A stretch of 64,000 nucleotides of DNA from Bacillota bacterium (GCA_023391185.1 JAEWBI010000037.1:18971-82970); one strand, 5' to 3'. Positions 40,398-50,161 are shown, numbered from the stretch's first letter. Translations and numbers: made by a program. The notes: a model not told the origin generated them from the letters alone.

Positions 40398-42809
40398 ATG
40401 GCAACAACTTTTGGAGGAACAGTTAAATTAACAGGTGAAAGTGATTATATAAGAGCTTTAAAAACTATTACCAGTAATTTGACTGTTTTAAATAGTGAAC
40501 TTAAGCTTGTATCAGCTCAGTATGGTGAAAATGATAAAACTGCTCAATCATATAAAGAACAAAATGAGGTTTTAAATAAACAGGTTGAAGAACAAACAAA
40601 TAAAGTTAATATTTATAAAAAAATACTAGCAGATTTACAAACTCAGCAATCAAAAAATAGAGAAGAACATGGTAAGTTATCAATATCTTTAGAAGATGAA
40701 AATCAAAAATTAGAGCAACTAAAAAATACTACTTCCAGTACTTCAAAAGAAATTCAAGACCAACAAAAAGTAGTAAGCAGTTTAGAAAGTGCTTTAGTTA
40801 AGAATGGTAATGAATATACTTCTGCATCATTAAAATCTAATAAATATCAAACTGAGATAAATAAAGCAAATACGGAAATTGCTAATTTATCTACACAAAT
40901 TGATTCTAATAATAAGGCTATGAATGATGCTGGAAAAACAACAGATGATACTTCAAGTGCTTTGAAAGATTATACAAGTGAAACTTCAAATGCTAGTACA
41001 GGAACACTAAAATTAGGAGATTTAATTAAAGCAAATTTAATAAGTGAAGCAATAATAGGTGGAGTAAAAGCTTTAGGTAGTGCTTTTAAACAAATGGGTA
41101 GTGCTGTAGTTGAAATTGGAAATCAAGCTGTTCAAAGTTATGCTGATTATGAACAACTTGCAGGTGGTGTGGAAACTTTATTTAAAGGAAGTTCTAGTAT
41201 TGTTGAGAACTATGCAAATAATGCATATAAAACAGCTGGTCTTTCTGCAAATGAATATATGTCAACAGTAACATCATTTTCCGCTAGCTTATTACAAAGT
41301 TTAAATGGTGATACTGAGAAATCAGCTAAAGTTGCTGATATGGCAATAACAGACATGTCTGACAATGCTAATAAAATGGGTACTGATATGGCTTCTATTC
41401 AAACCGCATATCAAGGATTTGCTAAGCAAAATTATACTATGTTAGATAATTTAAAACTTGGTTATGGTGGTACAAAAGAAGAAATGCAAAGGTTATTAGA
41501 TGATGCATCAAAATTAAGTGGTACTAAATACGATATAAGCAATTTAAATGATGTATACTCTGCGATTCATGTTGTTCAAACTGAATTAGGAGTAACTGGA
41601 ACTACCGCTAAGGAAGCTAGTGTAACAATTACTGGTTCAGTATCTGCTATGAAATCCTCATGGACAAATTTATTAGCAGGTTTAGCTAACGGAGATGCTG
41701 ATTTAAGCAGTCTAATCAATAACGTAGTTGATAGTGCTTTAACTGTTGCAGATAACATTCTGCCTGTAGTTGAACAGGTGGCAAGTAGTATTTTAGATGT
41801 ACTTCCAAGTCTATTGGATAATATAATATCTCATTTACCAGAGTTTTTACAAACTGGTAGTAGTATATTAACATCAATCATTACAGGTTTACAAAGTAAT
41901 ATGTCATCAATAATGACTGCGGTAATGCAAATAATGAATATGCTTATAAAAACTTTGATTCAAAATCTACCACAAATTATTGATATGGGTATTCAAATGC
42001 TTGTTTCTTTGGTACAAGGAATAGCAACATCGTTACCACAATTAATACCAACAATAATAGATGCAGTTTTGTTAATTATAGAAACATTACTTGATAATAT
42101 CGATCTAATTATAGATGCAGGTATTAGTATATTATTAGGTTTGGTAGATGGTATTGTACAAGCTTTACCTAAACTAATTGATAAGATACCTGAAATTATT
42201 GATAAGTTAATACTAGCACTTACAAACAATTTACCAAAGTTAATAGAAGCAGGAATTCAGATTACCATCGCCTTAACGGGGGGGTTAATTAAAGCAATAC
42301 CTCAATTATTATCAAAATTACCAGAAATTATAACATCCATTGTAACTGGTTTGCTTAGTGGACTAGGTTCTATTCAAGATGTTGGTAAAAATATGATTCA
42401 AGGATTATGGAATGGAATAAGTAATGCTAAAGATTGGATATTAAATAAAATAAGTGGTTTTAGCAAAGATGTTTTAAACAGTATAAAATCATTTTTTGGT
42501 ATACACTCACCATCAACAGTATTCAAGGATGAAATTGGTAAAAATTTAGCACTTGGTCTTGGTGAAGGATTTACAAGTGAGATGAGTAATGTTAATAAGG
42601 AAATTCAAAAATCTTTACCAACTGATTTTGATTTAGATGTTAATACTGCTATAAATAGTGATTATATTACAAATCAAAGCAGTATTAGTGAATATAGTAA
42701 TTTAATTAATGCTTTCAAGGAGGCATTAAAAGAAGTAAGTATTGTGCTTGATGATGATAAAGTTGGTGATTTTGTTATAGATAAAGTGGAAAAGGTGGTG
42801 TTTAACTAA
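40398..42809 (+). CDS. Tail tape measure protein
   Basis: At 803 residues it sets a fairly short tail. Residues about 25-190 are coiled coil rich in Gln/Lys/Asn. Then comes the conserved TMP core (SYADYEQLAGGVETLFKGSSS, YMSTVTSFSASLLQSL, MLDNLKLGYGGTKEEMQRLLDDA), followed by several hydrophobic, repeat-like amphipathic helices (PQLIPTIIDAVLLII and similar, about 480-670) and GIHSPSTVFKDEIGKNLALGLGEGF near the end. AAGGAGGTG precedes the ATG. Phage TMPs may also aid DNA passage into the cell. Confidence 0.93.
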   Translation: MATTFGGTVKLTGESDYIRALKTITSNLTVLNSELKLVSAQYGENDKTAQSYKEQNEVLNKQVEEQTNKVNIYKKILADLQTQQSKNREEHGKLSISLEDENQKLEQLKNTTSSTSKEIQDQQKVVSSLESALVKNGNEYTSASLKSNKYQTEINKANTEIANLSTQIDSNNKAMNDAGKTTDDTSSALKDYTSETSNASTGTLKLGDLIKANLISEAIIGGVKALGSAFKQMGSAVVEIGNQAVQSYADYEQLAGGVETLFKGSSSIVENYANNAYKTAGLSANEYMSTVTSFSASLLQSLNGDTEKSAKVADMAITDMSDNANKMGTDMASIQTAYQGFAKQNYTMLDNLKLGYGGTKEEMQRLLDDASKLSGTKYDISNLNDVYSAIHVVQTELGVTGTTAKEASVTITGSVSAMKSSWTNLLAGLANGDADLSSLINNVVDSALTVADNILPVVEQVASSILDVLPSLLDNIISHLPEFLQTGSSILTSIITGLQSNMSSIMTAVMQIMNMLIKTLIQNLPQIIDMGIQMLVSLVQGIATSLPQLIPTIIDAVLLIIETLLDNIDLIIDAGISILLGLVDGIVQALPKLIDKIPEIIDKLILALTNNLPKLIEAGIQITIALTGGLIKAIPQLLSKLPEIITSIVTGLLSGLGSIQDVGKNMIQGLWNGISNAKDWILNKISGFSKDVLNSIKSFFGIHSPSTVFKDEIGKNLALGLGEGFTSEMSNVNKEIQKSLPTDFDLDVNTAINSDYITNQSSISEYSNLINAFKEALKEVSIVLDDDKVGDFVIDKVEKVVFN

Positions 42810-43510
42810 TGAGTAGTATTAATTGGAAAAATATAAATAGTGATACTATACAGGGGTTAATCATCACTGATTTACCACCAATTACTAAAGCTAAACGCAG
42901 AACTAGTTCGACTGTAATAGATGGTCGTGATGGCGATATAATTGATTATTTAGGGTATGAACCTTATGTCAAGCCACTTACTATAGGTCTAAAGCCTGAT
43001 GCAGATATTGATAAAGTAATTTCATATTTTAATGGTGAAGGTGATTTAGTAATGTCTAATGAGCCTAATAAAGTTTATAAAGCTCAAATTATTGATAAAA
43101 TAGATTATGATAGATTACTAAGATTTAGAAAAGCAATTGTTAATTTTTATGTTCAACCATACAAATTTCTTTATAATGAATCAAAAATAGATTTAATAAT
43201 TAATGCTGAAACATCTCTAGTTGTTCCCAATGTGGGTTTAGAGAAATCTAAGCCAATTATTACACTTTACGGCGAAGGGGTAATTGAACTGCAAATAAAT
43301 AATATTGCAGTATTTGAAGTTAATATTGATGATGAATATATAACAATCGATTGTTTAGAAGAAGATGCTTATAAAGATAGTATTAATAATTTGAAAAATC
43401 GTAAAATGATTGGTGATTTTCCAATATATCTAGAACTCGGAAATAATACCATATCATGGTCTGGAAATCTTACAAGAATTATTATAGAACCAAAAAGTAG
43501 GTGGATATAG
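42809..43510 (+). CDS. Distal tail protein (Dit)
   Basis: The 233-residue protein has the Dit pattern of siphoviruses: SINWKNINSDTIQGLIITDLPPITKAKRR at the start and a YEPYVKPLTIGLKPDADIDKVISYFNGEGDLVMSNEPNKVYKAQI core. It forms the hub between tail tube and baseplate. One-base overlap with the tape measure gene (TAATG). Confidence 0.9.
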   Translation: MSSINWKNINSDTIQGLIITDLPPITKAKRRTSSTVIDGRDGDIIDYLGYEPYVKPLTIGLKPDADIDKVISYFNGEGDLVMSNEPNKVYKAQIIDKIDYDRLLRFRKAIVNFYVQPYKFLYNESKIDLIINAETSLVVPNVGLEKSKPIITLYGEGVIELQINNIAVFEVNIDDEYITIDCLEEDAYKDSINNLKNRKMIGDFPIYLELGNNTISWSGNLTRIIIEPKSRWI

Positions 43511-45174
43511 TGATTAGTGTATATGAATCTAAAGAAAAAATATTTGATAATAATGGTATAAAAATACTAAAACCGCGGAAAGCAACACTTCGCAAAGAAG
43601 ATAATGGCGATTATTATGTAACTTTGAAAGATGATATTTCAAATTTAGAATATTACCAAGCAGGAATGATAATTAGAGCATTAACTCCGTGGGGCAAACA
43701 AGCATTTAGATTGACTAATCCTGCTATTAAGAATAGCAGTGTTACTGTCAAGGCAAAACACGTCTATTATGATTCTGAGAATTATGTCATTAAAGATAGT
43801 TATGTAGTTGATAAAAACTGTAATGATGCTTTAGACCATTTGAATATAGGGTGTGATAGAACAACACCATTTAATACTATATCTGATATTTTAACAATTA
43901 ATACTTACAGATGCCAAAGAACCACATTTAAAGATGCAATTGATGTTGTTCTTGAACGATGGGGTGGACACCTAGTAAGAGATAATTTTAATATAGAAAT
44001 AAGAAATAGCATTGGAGAAGATAGAGGAGTAGTTTTATCATATCAAAAAAACATAATAGGAATAGATATACCTGAAATTTGGGATGATGTAGTAACCAAA
44101 ATATTACCAACAGGTAAAGATGGAATCATGTTGGAAGAAACATATCTAGAAATCGAAGAAGATTTATATGATATACCGTACACAAAACCTATTTCTTTCG
44201 ACCAGGCTCATATTTTAGAAGATGATTATAAAGATGAAGATGGAAATCTTGATGAGCAGACATATAAGTCTGCTCTTTTATATGATTTGAGACAGCAAGC
44301 ACTTAATTATTTAGCAGAAAATAAATTCCCTAAAGTAAATTATAGTGTGTCAGCATATTTAAATAAAATTACTGATATTGGTGATGTGATTTATGTTAAG
44401 CATCCTAGATGTAAAGTTAATTTAACCACAAATGTAATTGCTTTAGAATATGATTTAATTTCACAGTCATATATAAAAATTGAATTTGGGAATTTCAAAA
44501 AGAAGTTAAATAGTTTAGTGGATACAGTATCATCAAAAATAAAAAAAGATATAAAACAGGATACTAATGAAGTTGTGGCGAAATTAACTGAGGAACTTAA
44601 TAATGCGACTGCCAAAATTAGAAATTCTATGAGTGAATCTAATGTTATTTATGATGGAGATAAGATTTTGATAGTTAACAGTTTACCTAAAGAAACAGCC
44701 ACTAAAGCAATTTTAATAAATGGTGGTGGAATTGCGTTTAGTCAAAATGGTATAAATGGTGCATTTAATTCTGTTTGGGGTATTGATGGAACTTTTGACT
44801 TGCAACAAATGAATGTAATAAATTTAATTGCAGACATGATTAAAGGTGGAACATTAAAATTAGGTTCTAACCTTAACGAGAATGGTGTAATTGAAGTATA
44901 CAGTTCTAATAATAAGCTTGCTTGTTTAGTTAATTCGGATGGCTTAACAGTTTATAAGGATAATGGAGAATATGTAAAAATAAATCCAACAGTAGGTTTT
45001 GCTGGATATGATAAAGATGGCAATAAGATATATTGGGCTGATGGTGACGAATTTCATATGAAAAAATCTGTAGTTGAAGAGGAAATAACACTTTCATACA
45101 AATTGAAATTTGTACCAATTCAAACTTTACAAAACAATGGTATTGCATTAGTACCAGTAGCAGGTGGTGAATAA
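43510..45174 (+). CDS. Tail-associated protein (Tal / prophage tail endopeptidase type)
   Basis: The start is set at GTG 43510, overlapping the Dit stop (TAGTG) after GTAGGTGG; an upstream GTG at 43501 is possible. The 554-residue protein has an N-terminal gp27-like hub domain (about 1-340: KPRKATLRKEDNGDYYVTL, TTFKDAIDVVLERWGGHLVRDNF, WDDVVTKILPTGKDG), a coiled coil around 340-385, then a beta-rich C-terminal region. It plugs the tail tip and contacts the cell surface. Confidence 0.88.
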   Translation: MISVYESKEKIFDNNGIKILKPRKATLRKEDNGDYYVTLKDDISNLEYYQAGMIIRALTPWGKQAFRLTNPAIKNSSVTVKAKHVYYDSENYVIKDSYVVDKNCNDALDHLNIGCDRTTPFNTISDILTINTYRCQRTTFKDAIDVVLERWGGHLVRDNFNIEIRNSIGEDRGVVLSYQKNIIGIDIPEIWDDVVTKILPTGKDGIMLEETYLEIEEDLYDIPYTKPISFDQAHILEDDYKDEDGNLDEQTYKSALLYDLRQQALNYLAENKFPKVNYSVSAYLNKITDIGDVIYVKHPRCKVNLTTNVIALEYDLISQSYIKIEFGNFKKKLNSLVDTVSSKIKKDIKQDTNEVVAKLTEELNNATAKIRNSMSESNVIYDGDKILIVNSLPKETATKAILINGGGIAFSQNGINGAFNSVWGIDGTFDLQQMNVINLIADMIKGGTLKLGSNLNENGVIEVYSSNNKLACLVNSDGLTVYKDNGEYVKINPTVGFAGYDKDGNKIYWADGDEFHMKKSVVEEEITLSYKLKFVPIQTLQNNGIALVPVAGGE

Positions 45175-45175
45175 T

Positions 45176-47014
45176 ATGGCAAATATTTATTTAGGACAGT
45201 TTAATGGTGCTAGTACATCTTATGGTAATTATAATGGTTATTTTCAATACGATGATGCTACTAGAAATGGAACTACAATAACATTAACAAACTGCAAATT
45301 GTATTTTGAAAGAATTGGTTCTGGTTATACAACAAATAGGATTGCAACAACAGGTAATATAGCTGGGAAAGTCAGCTGGGACAACATAACACTAAATAGT
45401 TCTGGTTCTCAATCACCTGCATCAATGACACATGATATAGGTAAAGTAGAGATTACCGACGTTCCTTTTACAACTGATAAAATAAGTTTAAAGGTACAAG
45501 CAAAAGGAACAGGCGGTAGTACAAGCTGGGGTAACACATCAGGAACAGTACAATTAGATTACAATGGGACAATAAGTGTTCCAGTTATAAATATAAGTGC
45601 AGTAACTGCTACAAATACCAATATTGGTGGTGAAACAAATATAACTATTACAAGGTATAATTCAAATTTTACTCATAAATTGTATTACAAATTTGATGGA
45701 CAATCTGATTATAGTTTAATTGCGGAAGGAATTACAACAAGTTATAAATGGGTAGTACCTGAAAGTGTTTATTCATTGATTCCAAATTCAAATACGATCG
45801 GATGTACAATCAAATGCGAAACTTATAGTGGTACGACATCTATGGGTGATTCAACTACTAACTTTACAGCAACAGTAACTGAGTCCAATCCTATATTTGA
45901 TAATGATAAAGTAACTTATAAGGATGGAAATAATTCCTCAGTTGCAATTACTAATAATAATCAGTTAATTGTAAGAAATATATCAGAACTTAACGTAATA
46001 ATTTCTGTAGCAACTCCTAAAAATTATGCAACGATAACAGGATATGAACTTGTCTTTAATGGAAACACACAAGTAGTTCAAGCAGGTACGAAAAATATAG
46101 GGACTGTTAATTTGTCTCAAGATGCCAACCTAATAGTTAGAGCGGTTGATAGTCGTGGTAATAAGACAGAGTTAACAAAAACTGTCACTATATCAGATTG
46201 GATTCTACCACAAGCTCAAATTACAGCCAAGAGAATAAATAATTTTGAAGATAACACCGACTTGAAAGTTAATGTAACTATTTCGTCTGTTCAAGGGATA
46301 AATGCTATAGAATCTATAAAATATAGATATAAAAAGACAACAGATACGATATATTCAAATTACTTTCAGTTGCAAAACAATATAAATTCGGAAGTAATCA
46401 TTGATAAGTTATATGCTTGGAATTTTCAAATGGAGATAAAAGATAAATTTGGTATCACTACCTACAATTTTATTGTTCAAAAAGGAGTTCCAATAATGTT
46501 TATTGATATTGATATGTTATCAGTCGGTATTGGTAAGTTTCCAGTAAACTTAAACTCTTTAGATTTAGATATTTTAAATGGGCAATCTATTGAAAATAAT
46601 AAAAAAATAGCAACTGAGGAATTTGTGAATAACAAAAAATTAGAAATTGAAGAATATGTAGAATATGTAGATAATAAATTTATATATTCTACAACAGAAC
46701 AAGTAGTTGGAAAATGGACAGATGGGAAACTAGTTTATAGAAAAGTTGTATTTTTTAATGCACCACCATCAGCAAAAACTTGGTCTGCTGTTAACACATC
46801 CACTGCTAATATTTCAACAATTATTAGACAAGATATATCAATATTAAATAATGCTTCACCAGCGACACAACTGGATATGCCATGGTATTTTGGTACAGAA
46901 GAGGTTGCAATGGGCGGTTTGAAAATATCTGGTATTATTGATATATATGTAACATCACAATATGTTAATAGACCTTGTAAAATTATAATGGAATATACAA
47001 AAACAACTAATTAA
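45176..47014 (+). CDS. DUF859-type tail/baseplate protein
   Basis: The start is set at the ATG after GGTGGTGAATA. The 612-residue beta-rich protein begins ANIYLGQFNGASTSYGNYNGYF and carries immunoglobulin-like repeats. It then has the DUF859 signature (ITAKRINNFEDNTDLKVNVT, FGITTYNFIVQKGVPIMFIDIDMLSVGIGKFP). The last 120 residues look like a receptor-binding head (VVGKWTDGKLVYRKVVFFN). It is the probable host-recognition protein, by position. Confidence 0.85.
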   Translation: MANIYLGQFNGASTSYGNYNGYFQYDDATRNGTTITLTNCKLYFERIGSGYTTNRIATTGNIAGKVSWDNITLNSSGSQSPASMTHDIGKVEITDVPFTTDKISLKVQAKGTGGSTSWGNTSGTVQLDYNGTISVPVINISAVTATNTNIGGETNITITRYNSNFTHKLYYKFDGQSDYSLIAEGITTSYKWVVPESVYSLIPNSNTIGCTIKCETYSGTTSMGDSTTNFTATVTESNPIFDNDKVTYKDGNNSSVAITNNNQLIVRNISELNVIISVATPKNYATITGYELVFNGNTQVVQAGTKNIGTVNLSQDANLIVRAVDSRGNKTELTKTVTISDWILPQAQITAKRINNFEDNTDLKVNVTISSVQGINAIESIKYRYKKTTDTIYSNYFQLQNNINSEVIIDKLYAWNFQMEIKDKFGITTYNFIVQKGVPIMFIDIDMLSVGIGKFPVNLNSLDLDILNGQSIENNKKIATEEFVNNKKLEIEEYVEYVDNKFIYSTTEQVVGKWTDGKLVYRKVVFFNAPPSAKTWSAVNTSTANISTIIRQDISILNNASPATQLDMPWYFGTEEVAMGGLKISGIIDIYVTSQYVNRPCKIIMEYTKTTN

Positions 47015-47040
47015 TAGAAAGAATTGAAGAGGGAATTTAT

Positions 47041-47346
47041 GTGAATAAAGATGATTATATAAAATTAGAAGAGATTAATCAAAGAAGCAAATCCAATACT
47101 AAACGATTGGATGAACACGATAGTAAAATAGATAAACTGGAGAATGTTTATATCGCTTTAACGAAAATGGATGGAAGAGTTGAAAGAGTTGAGGGCGATG
47201 TAGGCGAAATAAAAGATAATATAAAAATCATTAGTGATAAGACGAATGAACCAAATAAATTAAAGGCATTGAAGTGGGAAAAGTTGATAGATTACCTATT
47301 TTACGCAATTCTTGCTTTTTGTCTTTGGAAATTAGGAATAAAATAG
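47041..47346 (+). CDS. XhlA-like membrane-associated lysis protein
   Basis: GTG start after AAGAGGGAATTTAT. The 101-residue protein has a long charged coiled coil (about 10-75) and one C-terminal membrane helix (LIDYLFYAILAFCLWKLGI), the layout of hemolysin XhlA of Bacillus prophage PBSX. It likely works with the endolysin and holin that follow. Confidence 0.75.
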   Translation: MNKDDYIKLEEINQRSKSNTKRLDEHDSKIDKLENVYIALTKMDGRVERVEGDVGEIKDNIKIISDKTNEPNKLKALKWEKLIDYLFYAILAFCLWKLGIK

Positions 47347-47355
47347 AGGTAGGTT

Positions 47356-48246
47356 ATGAGTATGAAATGTAATGTTTTAAAAAGTGGTTATTGTGAAATA
47401 ACACAAGGTTTTGGTGGTGGCAATAATCATCGTGGACTTGATTTAGTAGACAAAGGTTATACAATTGGCGATATAGTATCATATGACAATGGGACTGTTG
47501 TTATGGTTACTAATGGTTATAAAAACGGGCAAGGCGAAGGTGCAAATTGGGCTTATGGCAATTTTGTAAAAATACTTCACGATAATGGAACAGTTTGTTT
47601 ATACGCTCACATGGAATATACAGTTGTTAAATATAATCAACGAGTTTCAAAAGGACAAGTTATTGGAAGAATGGGAAATAGTGGGAATTCGTTTGGTGGA
47701 CATTTGCATTGGGAATTTTGGTCAAGTAATAATTACAATTCAAATATTGATCCAATGCCTTATTTAGAGCCTAAACCAATTATTACTGTGCCAAACCCGG
47801 TAGCAGAAAACAAAGATATAGAACAAGTAAAAGTAATATGTGGCGATAATACATTGCGAGTTAGAACAACTGCTAGTATTAATGGAATATTTATTGGTTT
47901 TGCTAAACCAGGATTATATAATATTGTGTCTATTGCTACTGCTGATGGTTTTACTTGGTATCAAGTAGAAGATAACAAATGGTTTGCAAATGCAGAAGGC
48001 TGTACTGAATTTATATCAAAATACGAAGCACCAGTAGTTGAAGAACCAGTAGTAAGTGAGCCTGTCGAAAATGGACCAGAAGCACCACAAGAAACAACTA
48101 ATGATAGCGAACAAGCAAATACACTACCTACTACTGAAATGACTGAAAACAGCCCTGTAAAAGAAGAAAAAAGCACTAATACATTAATAAGTATTGTGCT
48201 TTTTATTTTAAAGACACTCGCAAAAATAATGAAAGGAGGTAAATAG
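47356..48246 (+). CDS. Endolysin: M23 metallopeptidase plus SH3 domain plus hydrophobic tail
   Basis: This 296-residue enzyme should cut peptidoglycan cross-bridges. The M23 domain (about 10-138) has zinc ligands His25 and Asp29 (NHRGLDL), LYAHMEY, and GHLHWEF. An SH3_3 wall-binding domain lies at about 152-220. A Pro/Glu/Thr-rich linker follows, and the last 22 residues form a hydrophobic or amphipathic helix (TLISIVLFILKTLAKIMKGGK), which is unusual for an endolysin. The holin starts 1 nt after its stop codon. Confidence 0.92.
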   Translation: MSMKCNVLKSGYCEITQGFGGGNNHRGLDLVDKGYTIGDIVSYDNGTVVMVTNGYKNGQGEGANWAYGNFVKILHDNGTVCLYAHMEYTVVKYNQRVSKGQVIGRMGNSGNSFGGHLHWEFWSSNNYNSNIDPMPYLEPKPIITVPNPVAENKDIEQVKVICGDNTLRVRTTASINGIFIGFAKPGLYNIVSIATADGFTWYQVEDNKWFANAEGCTEFISKYEAPVVEEPVVSEPVENGPEAPQETTNDSEQANTLPTTEMTENSPVKEEKSTNTLISIVLFILKTLAKIMKGGK

Positions 48247-48247
48247 T

Positions 48248-48535
48248 ATGGATATTATGGAAATAATAACTCTAGCAACCGCTTTAGTTACATTTATTTT
48301 AGGTATTGTAATTAAACACTATACTAAAATTGAAAATAAGAAGATACCAATCCAACAGTTATCAGTATCAGTATTAAGTTCAATACTATGTTCAATTGCT
48401 ATCTACTTTAAAGTATTGGATACTACTTACTATGTAGCAGTACTAACTTGTTTTAGTACAGTATTTGCTACCCAAGGTATTTATGATACAATTCGATCAG
48501 CTATAGATACCGCAATTAAACTAACAAAAAAATAA
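48248..48535 (+). CDS. Phage holin
   Basis: The 95-residue protein has two to three hydrophobic helices (ITLATALVTFILGIVI, LSVSVLSSILCSIAIYF, YYVAVLTCFSTVFATQGIYDTI) and a basic end. Position directly after the endolysin supports the call. AAAGGAGGTAAATAG precedes the ATG. A strong terminator ends the late operon. Confidence 0.85.
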   Translation: MDIMEIITLATALVTFILGIVIKHYTKIENKKIPIQQLSVSVLSSILCSIAIYFKVLDTTYYVAVLTCFSTVFATQGIYDTIRSAIDTAIKLTKK

Positions 48536-48546
48536 ATATATAATGT

Positions 48547-48579
48547 AAAAGCACTAGGTATATCCTAGTGCTTTTTTTG
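48547..48579 (+). terminator. Rho-independent terminator of the late operon
   Basis: AAAAGCACTAGG pairs with CCTAGTGCTTTT, followed by T run. Its stem core AAAAGCACTA is shared with the terminator at 49069. Confidence 0.88.
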
Positions 48580-48598
48580 TTGAATAAAATAATTAATA

Positions 48599-48850
48599 TT
48601 AGTTAACTTTCCAAGAATTACCACAGTTTTGACATACATACATTTTCACTTGTTTATTTACTATCTTTTTATTTCTTGGAACAAATAAGAAAAATAGTAG
48701 TCTTGGTATAGTTAAAAATATCCATAAAAATAGTTCTAACCACCAACCTATAAATAACCAATATAATATACTATGGTGTTTCCTTTTTAAATGAGATTCG
48801 TTAACTATTTGAATATTGACATTTTGACTATTACATTTTTGGCAAATCAT
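48599..48850 (-). CDS. Zinc-ribbon membrane protein in the post-lysis region (83 aa)
   Basis: Minus strand, AGGAGTTAG before the ATG. It has an N-terminal CQKC and C-terminal CQNC pair that could form one zinc ribbon. Between them are aromatic membrane segments (ILYWLFIGWWLELFLWIFLTIPRLLFFLFV). Its own promoter lies upstream. Genes between the lysis block and att of Firmicute prophages are often expressed in the lysogen and may exclude other phages, but no function is known here. Confidence 0.65.
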   Translation of the reverse strand: MICQKCNSQNVNIQIVNESHLKRKHHSILYWLFIGWWLELFLWIFLTIPRLLFFLFVPRNKKIVNKQVKMYVCQNCGNSWKVN

Positions 48851-48897
48851 AAATCTAACTCCTATCTAAATATAGTTCTATACAAGCAACTAATTAA

Positions 48898-48926
48898 ATT
48901 ATATAACAAAAATAAATACTATACAA
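48898..48926 (-). promoter_or_regulatory. Promoter for the zinc-ribbon membrane protein
   Basis: Minus strand TTGTAT (48926-48921), 17-nt spacer, perfect TATAAT (48903-48898), 48 nt before the start codon. Confidence 0.55.
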
Positions 48927-48988
48927 ATATAAATTAAAAAAAGGATACAAACTATCTATCTATTATTATATTAATAGGAGGTGATAGA

Positions 48989-49057
48989 ATGTATCCTTTT
49001 GAATTGCTATCAGATGAAGAAGTTATGAGTATTATGTTAACTATTACTATTAGATAA
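48989..49057 (+). CDS. 22-residue peptide gene next to attR
   Basis: ATG follows an excellent TAGGAGGTGATAG site at ideal spacing. The peptide is MYPFELLSDEEVMSIMLTIT plus a short end. A terminator follows at once (49069-49102), so it is a self-contained small unit. Translation and role are unproven. Confidence 0.45.
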   Translation: MYPFELLSDEEVMSIMLTITIR

Positions 49058-49068
49058 ATATAAAATGT

Positions 49069-49102
49069 AAAAGCACTAAGATTATATTTTTAGTGCTTTT
49101 TT
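49069..49102 (+). terminator. Rho-independent terminator before the repaired dus gene
   Basis: AAAAGCACTAA pairs with TTAGTGCTTTT, followed by TT. It insulates the chimeric dus gene from phage late transcription. Confidence 0.82.
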
Positions 49103-49131
49103 ATTGAAAATCAAAAAATGAGAAAAAAATA

Positions 49132-49140
49132 TGATATAAT
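49132..49140 (+). promoter_or_regulatory. Phage-borne extended -10 promoter for the chimeric dus gene
   Basis: TGATATAAT is a TGn-extended consensus -10 box, 43 nt before the dus start. It lies inside the prophage and replaces the host promoter left at 18016. Confidence 0.55.
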
Positions 49141-49182
49141 TCTATTATTAAAAAACGAATGACTTAGTGAGGTGTTATAAAT

Positions 49183-50161
49183 ATGAAATGGAAAATAGGA
49201 AATATTAAAGTAAATAATCAAATAGTGTTAGCTCCAATGGCTGGTGTATCTAATCCTGCATATATGAAAATATGTGAGGAAAACGGTGTTGGATATGCTG
49301 TAACCGAATTAATAAGCTCCGAAGCAATAGTTAGAGGAAATAAAAAAACTCTTGAGATGCTTAACGGAATAAATAATTTGCATATTCCTATTGCTGTTCA
49401 AATATTTGGCTCTAATATTAATTCAATGGTTGAAGCGTCTAAGATTCTAACTAACTTATACCAAAATGTATTGATTGATATCAATATGGGGTGCCCTGTA
49501 CCCAAAGTAGCAGTTCGTGCTCAAGCAGGTAGTGCTTTATTAAAAAATCCAGAAAAGGTTAGAAAAATTGTACAGGAAGTAGTAAAAGCAGTTCCTGTAC
49601 CTGTAACTGTTAAAATAAGAAGTGGTTGGGATGAAAAAAGTATAAATGCAGTTGAAATTGCAAAAATAGTAGAAGAGGCTGGGGCTTCTGCAATTACTGT
49701 ACATCCTAGAACTAGAGCTCAAGGTTATAGTGGCAAAGCTAATTGGAATGTCATAAAACAGGTGAAAGAGGCTGTTTCAATTCCTGTAATAGGTAATGGC
49801 GACATAAAATCATGTTATGACGCTAAGAGGATGATTGAAGAAACTGGCTGTGATGCTGTTATGATAGGTAGAGGAGTACTTGGAAATCCTTGGCTTATAA
49901 GGGAATGTGTTGATTACTTAGAAAATGAAATTGTCCCAAAGAAAATAACAGTAGAAGAAAAAATTAATATGGTAAAACATCATATTGAATTACTTAAAAA
50001 AACAAAATGTGACAAACTTGCTTTACTTGAAATAAGAAGTCATGCTACATGGTATCTAAAAGGTATAAATAATAGTAGTAATTTACGAAGTGAAATTTGT
50101 CATGCGACAAGCATAGACAGCTTAATTCAAATGTTAGATACATTTTTGGAGGAAAAAAAAT

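Larger units (their letters stand above)
18359..49486. mobile_element. Complete-looking siphovirus prophage (about 31.1 kb) integrated in dus
   Basis: The boundaries follow the broken dus gene on the left and the repaired chimeric dus on the right. The module order is integrase, repressor/Cro, early genes, replication initiator, late regulator, HNH-terS-terL, portal-protease-capsid, connectors, tail tube, chaperones with frameshift, tape measure, Dit, Tal, DUF859, XhlA, endolysin, holin. All expected structural genes are present and open, so it may be inducible. The HK97-type head genes with P27-type terminase and HNH suggest cos packaging; that is inference from family knowledge. Confidence 0.9.
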
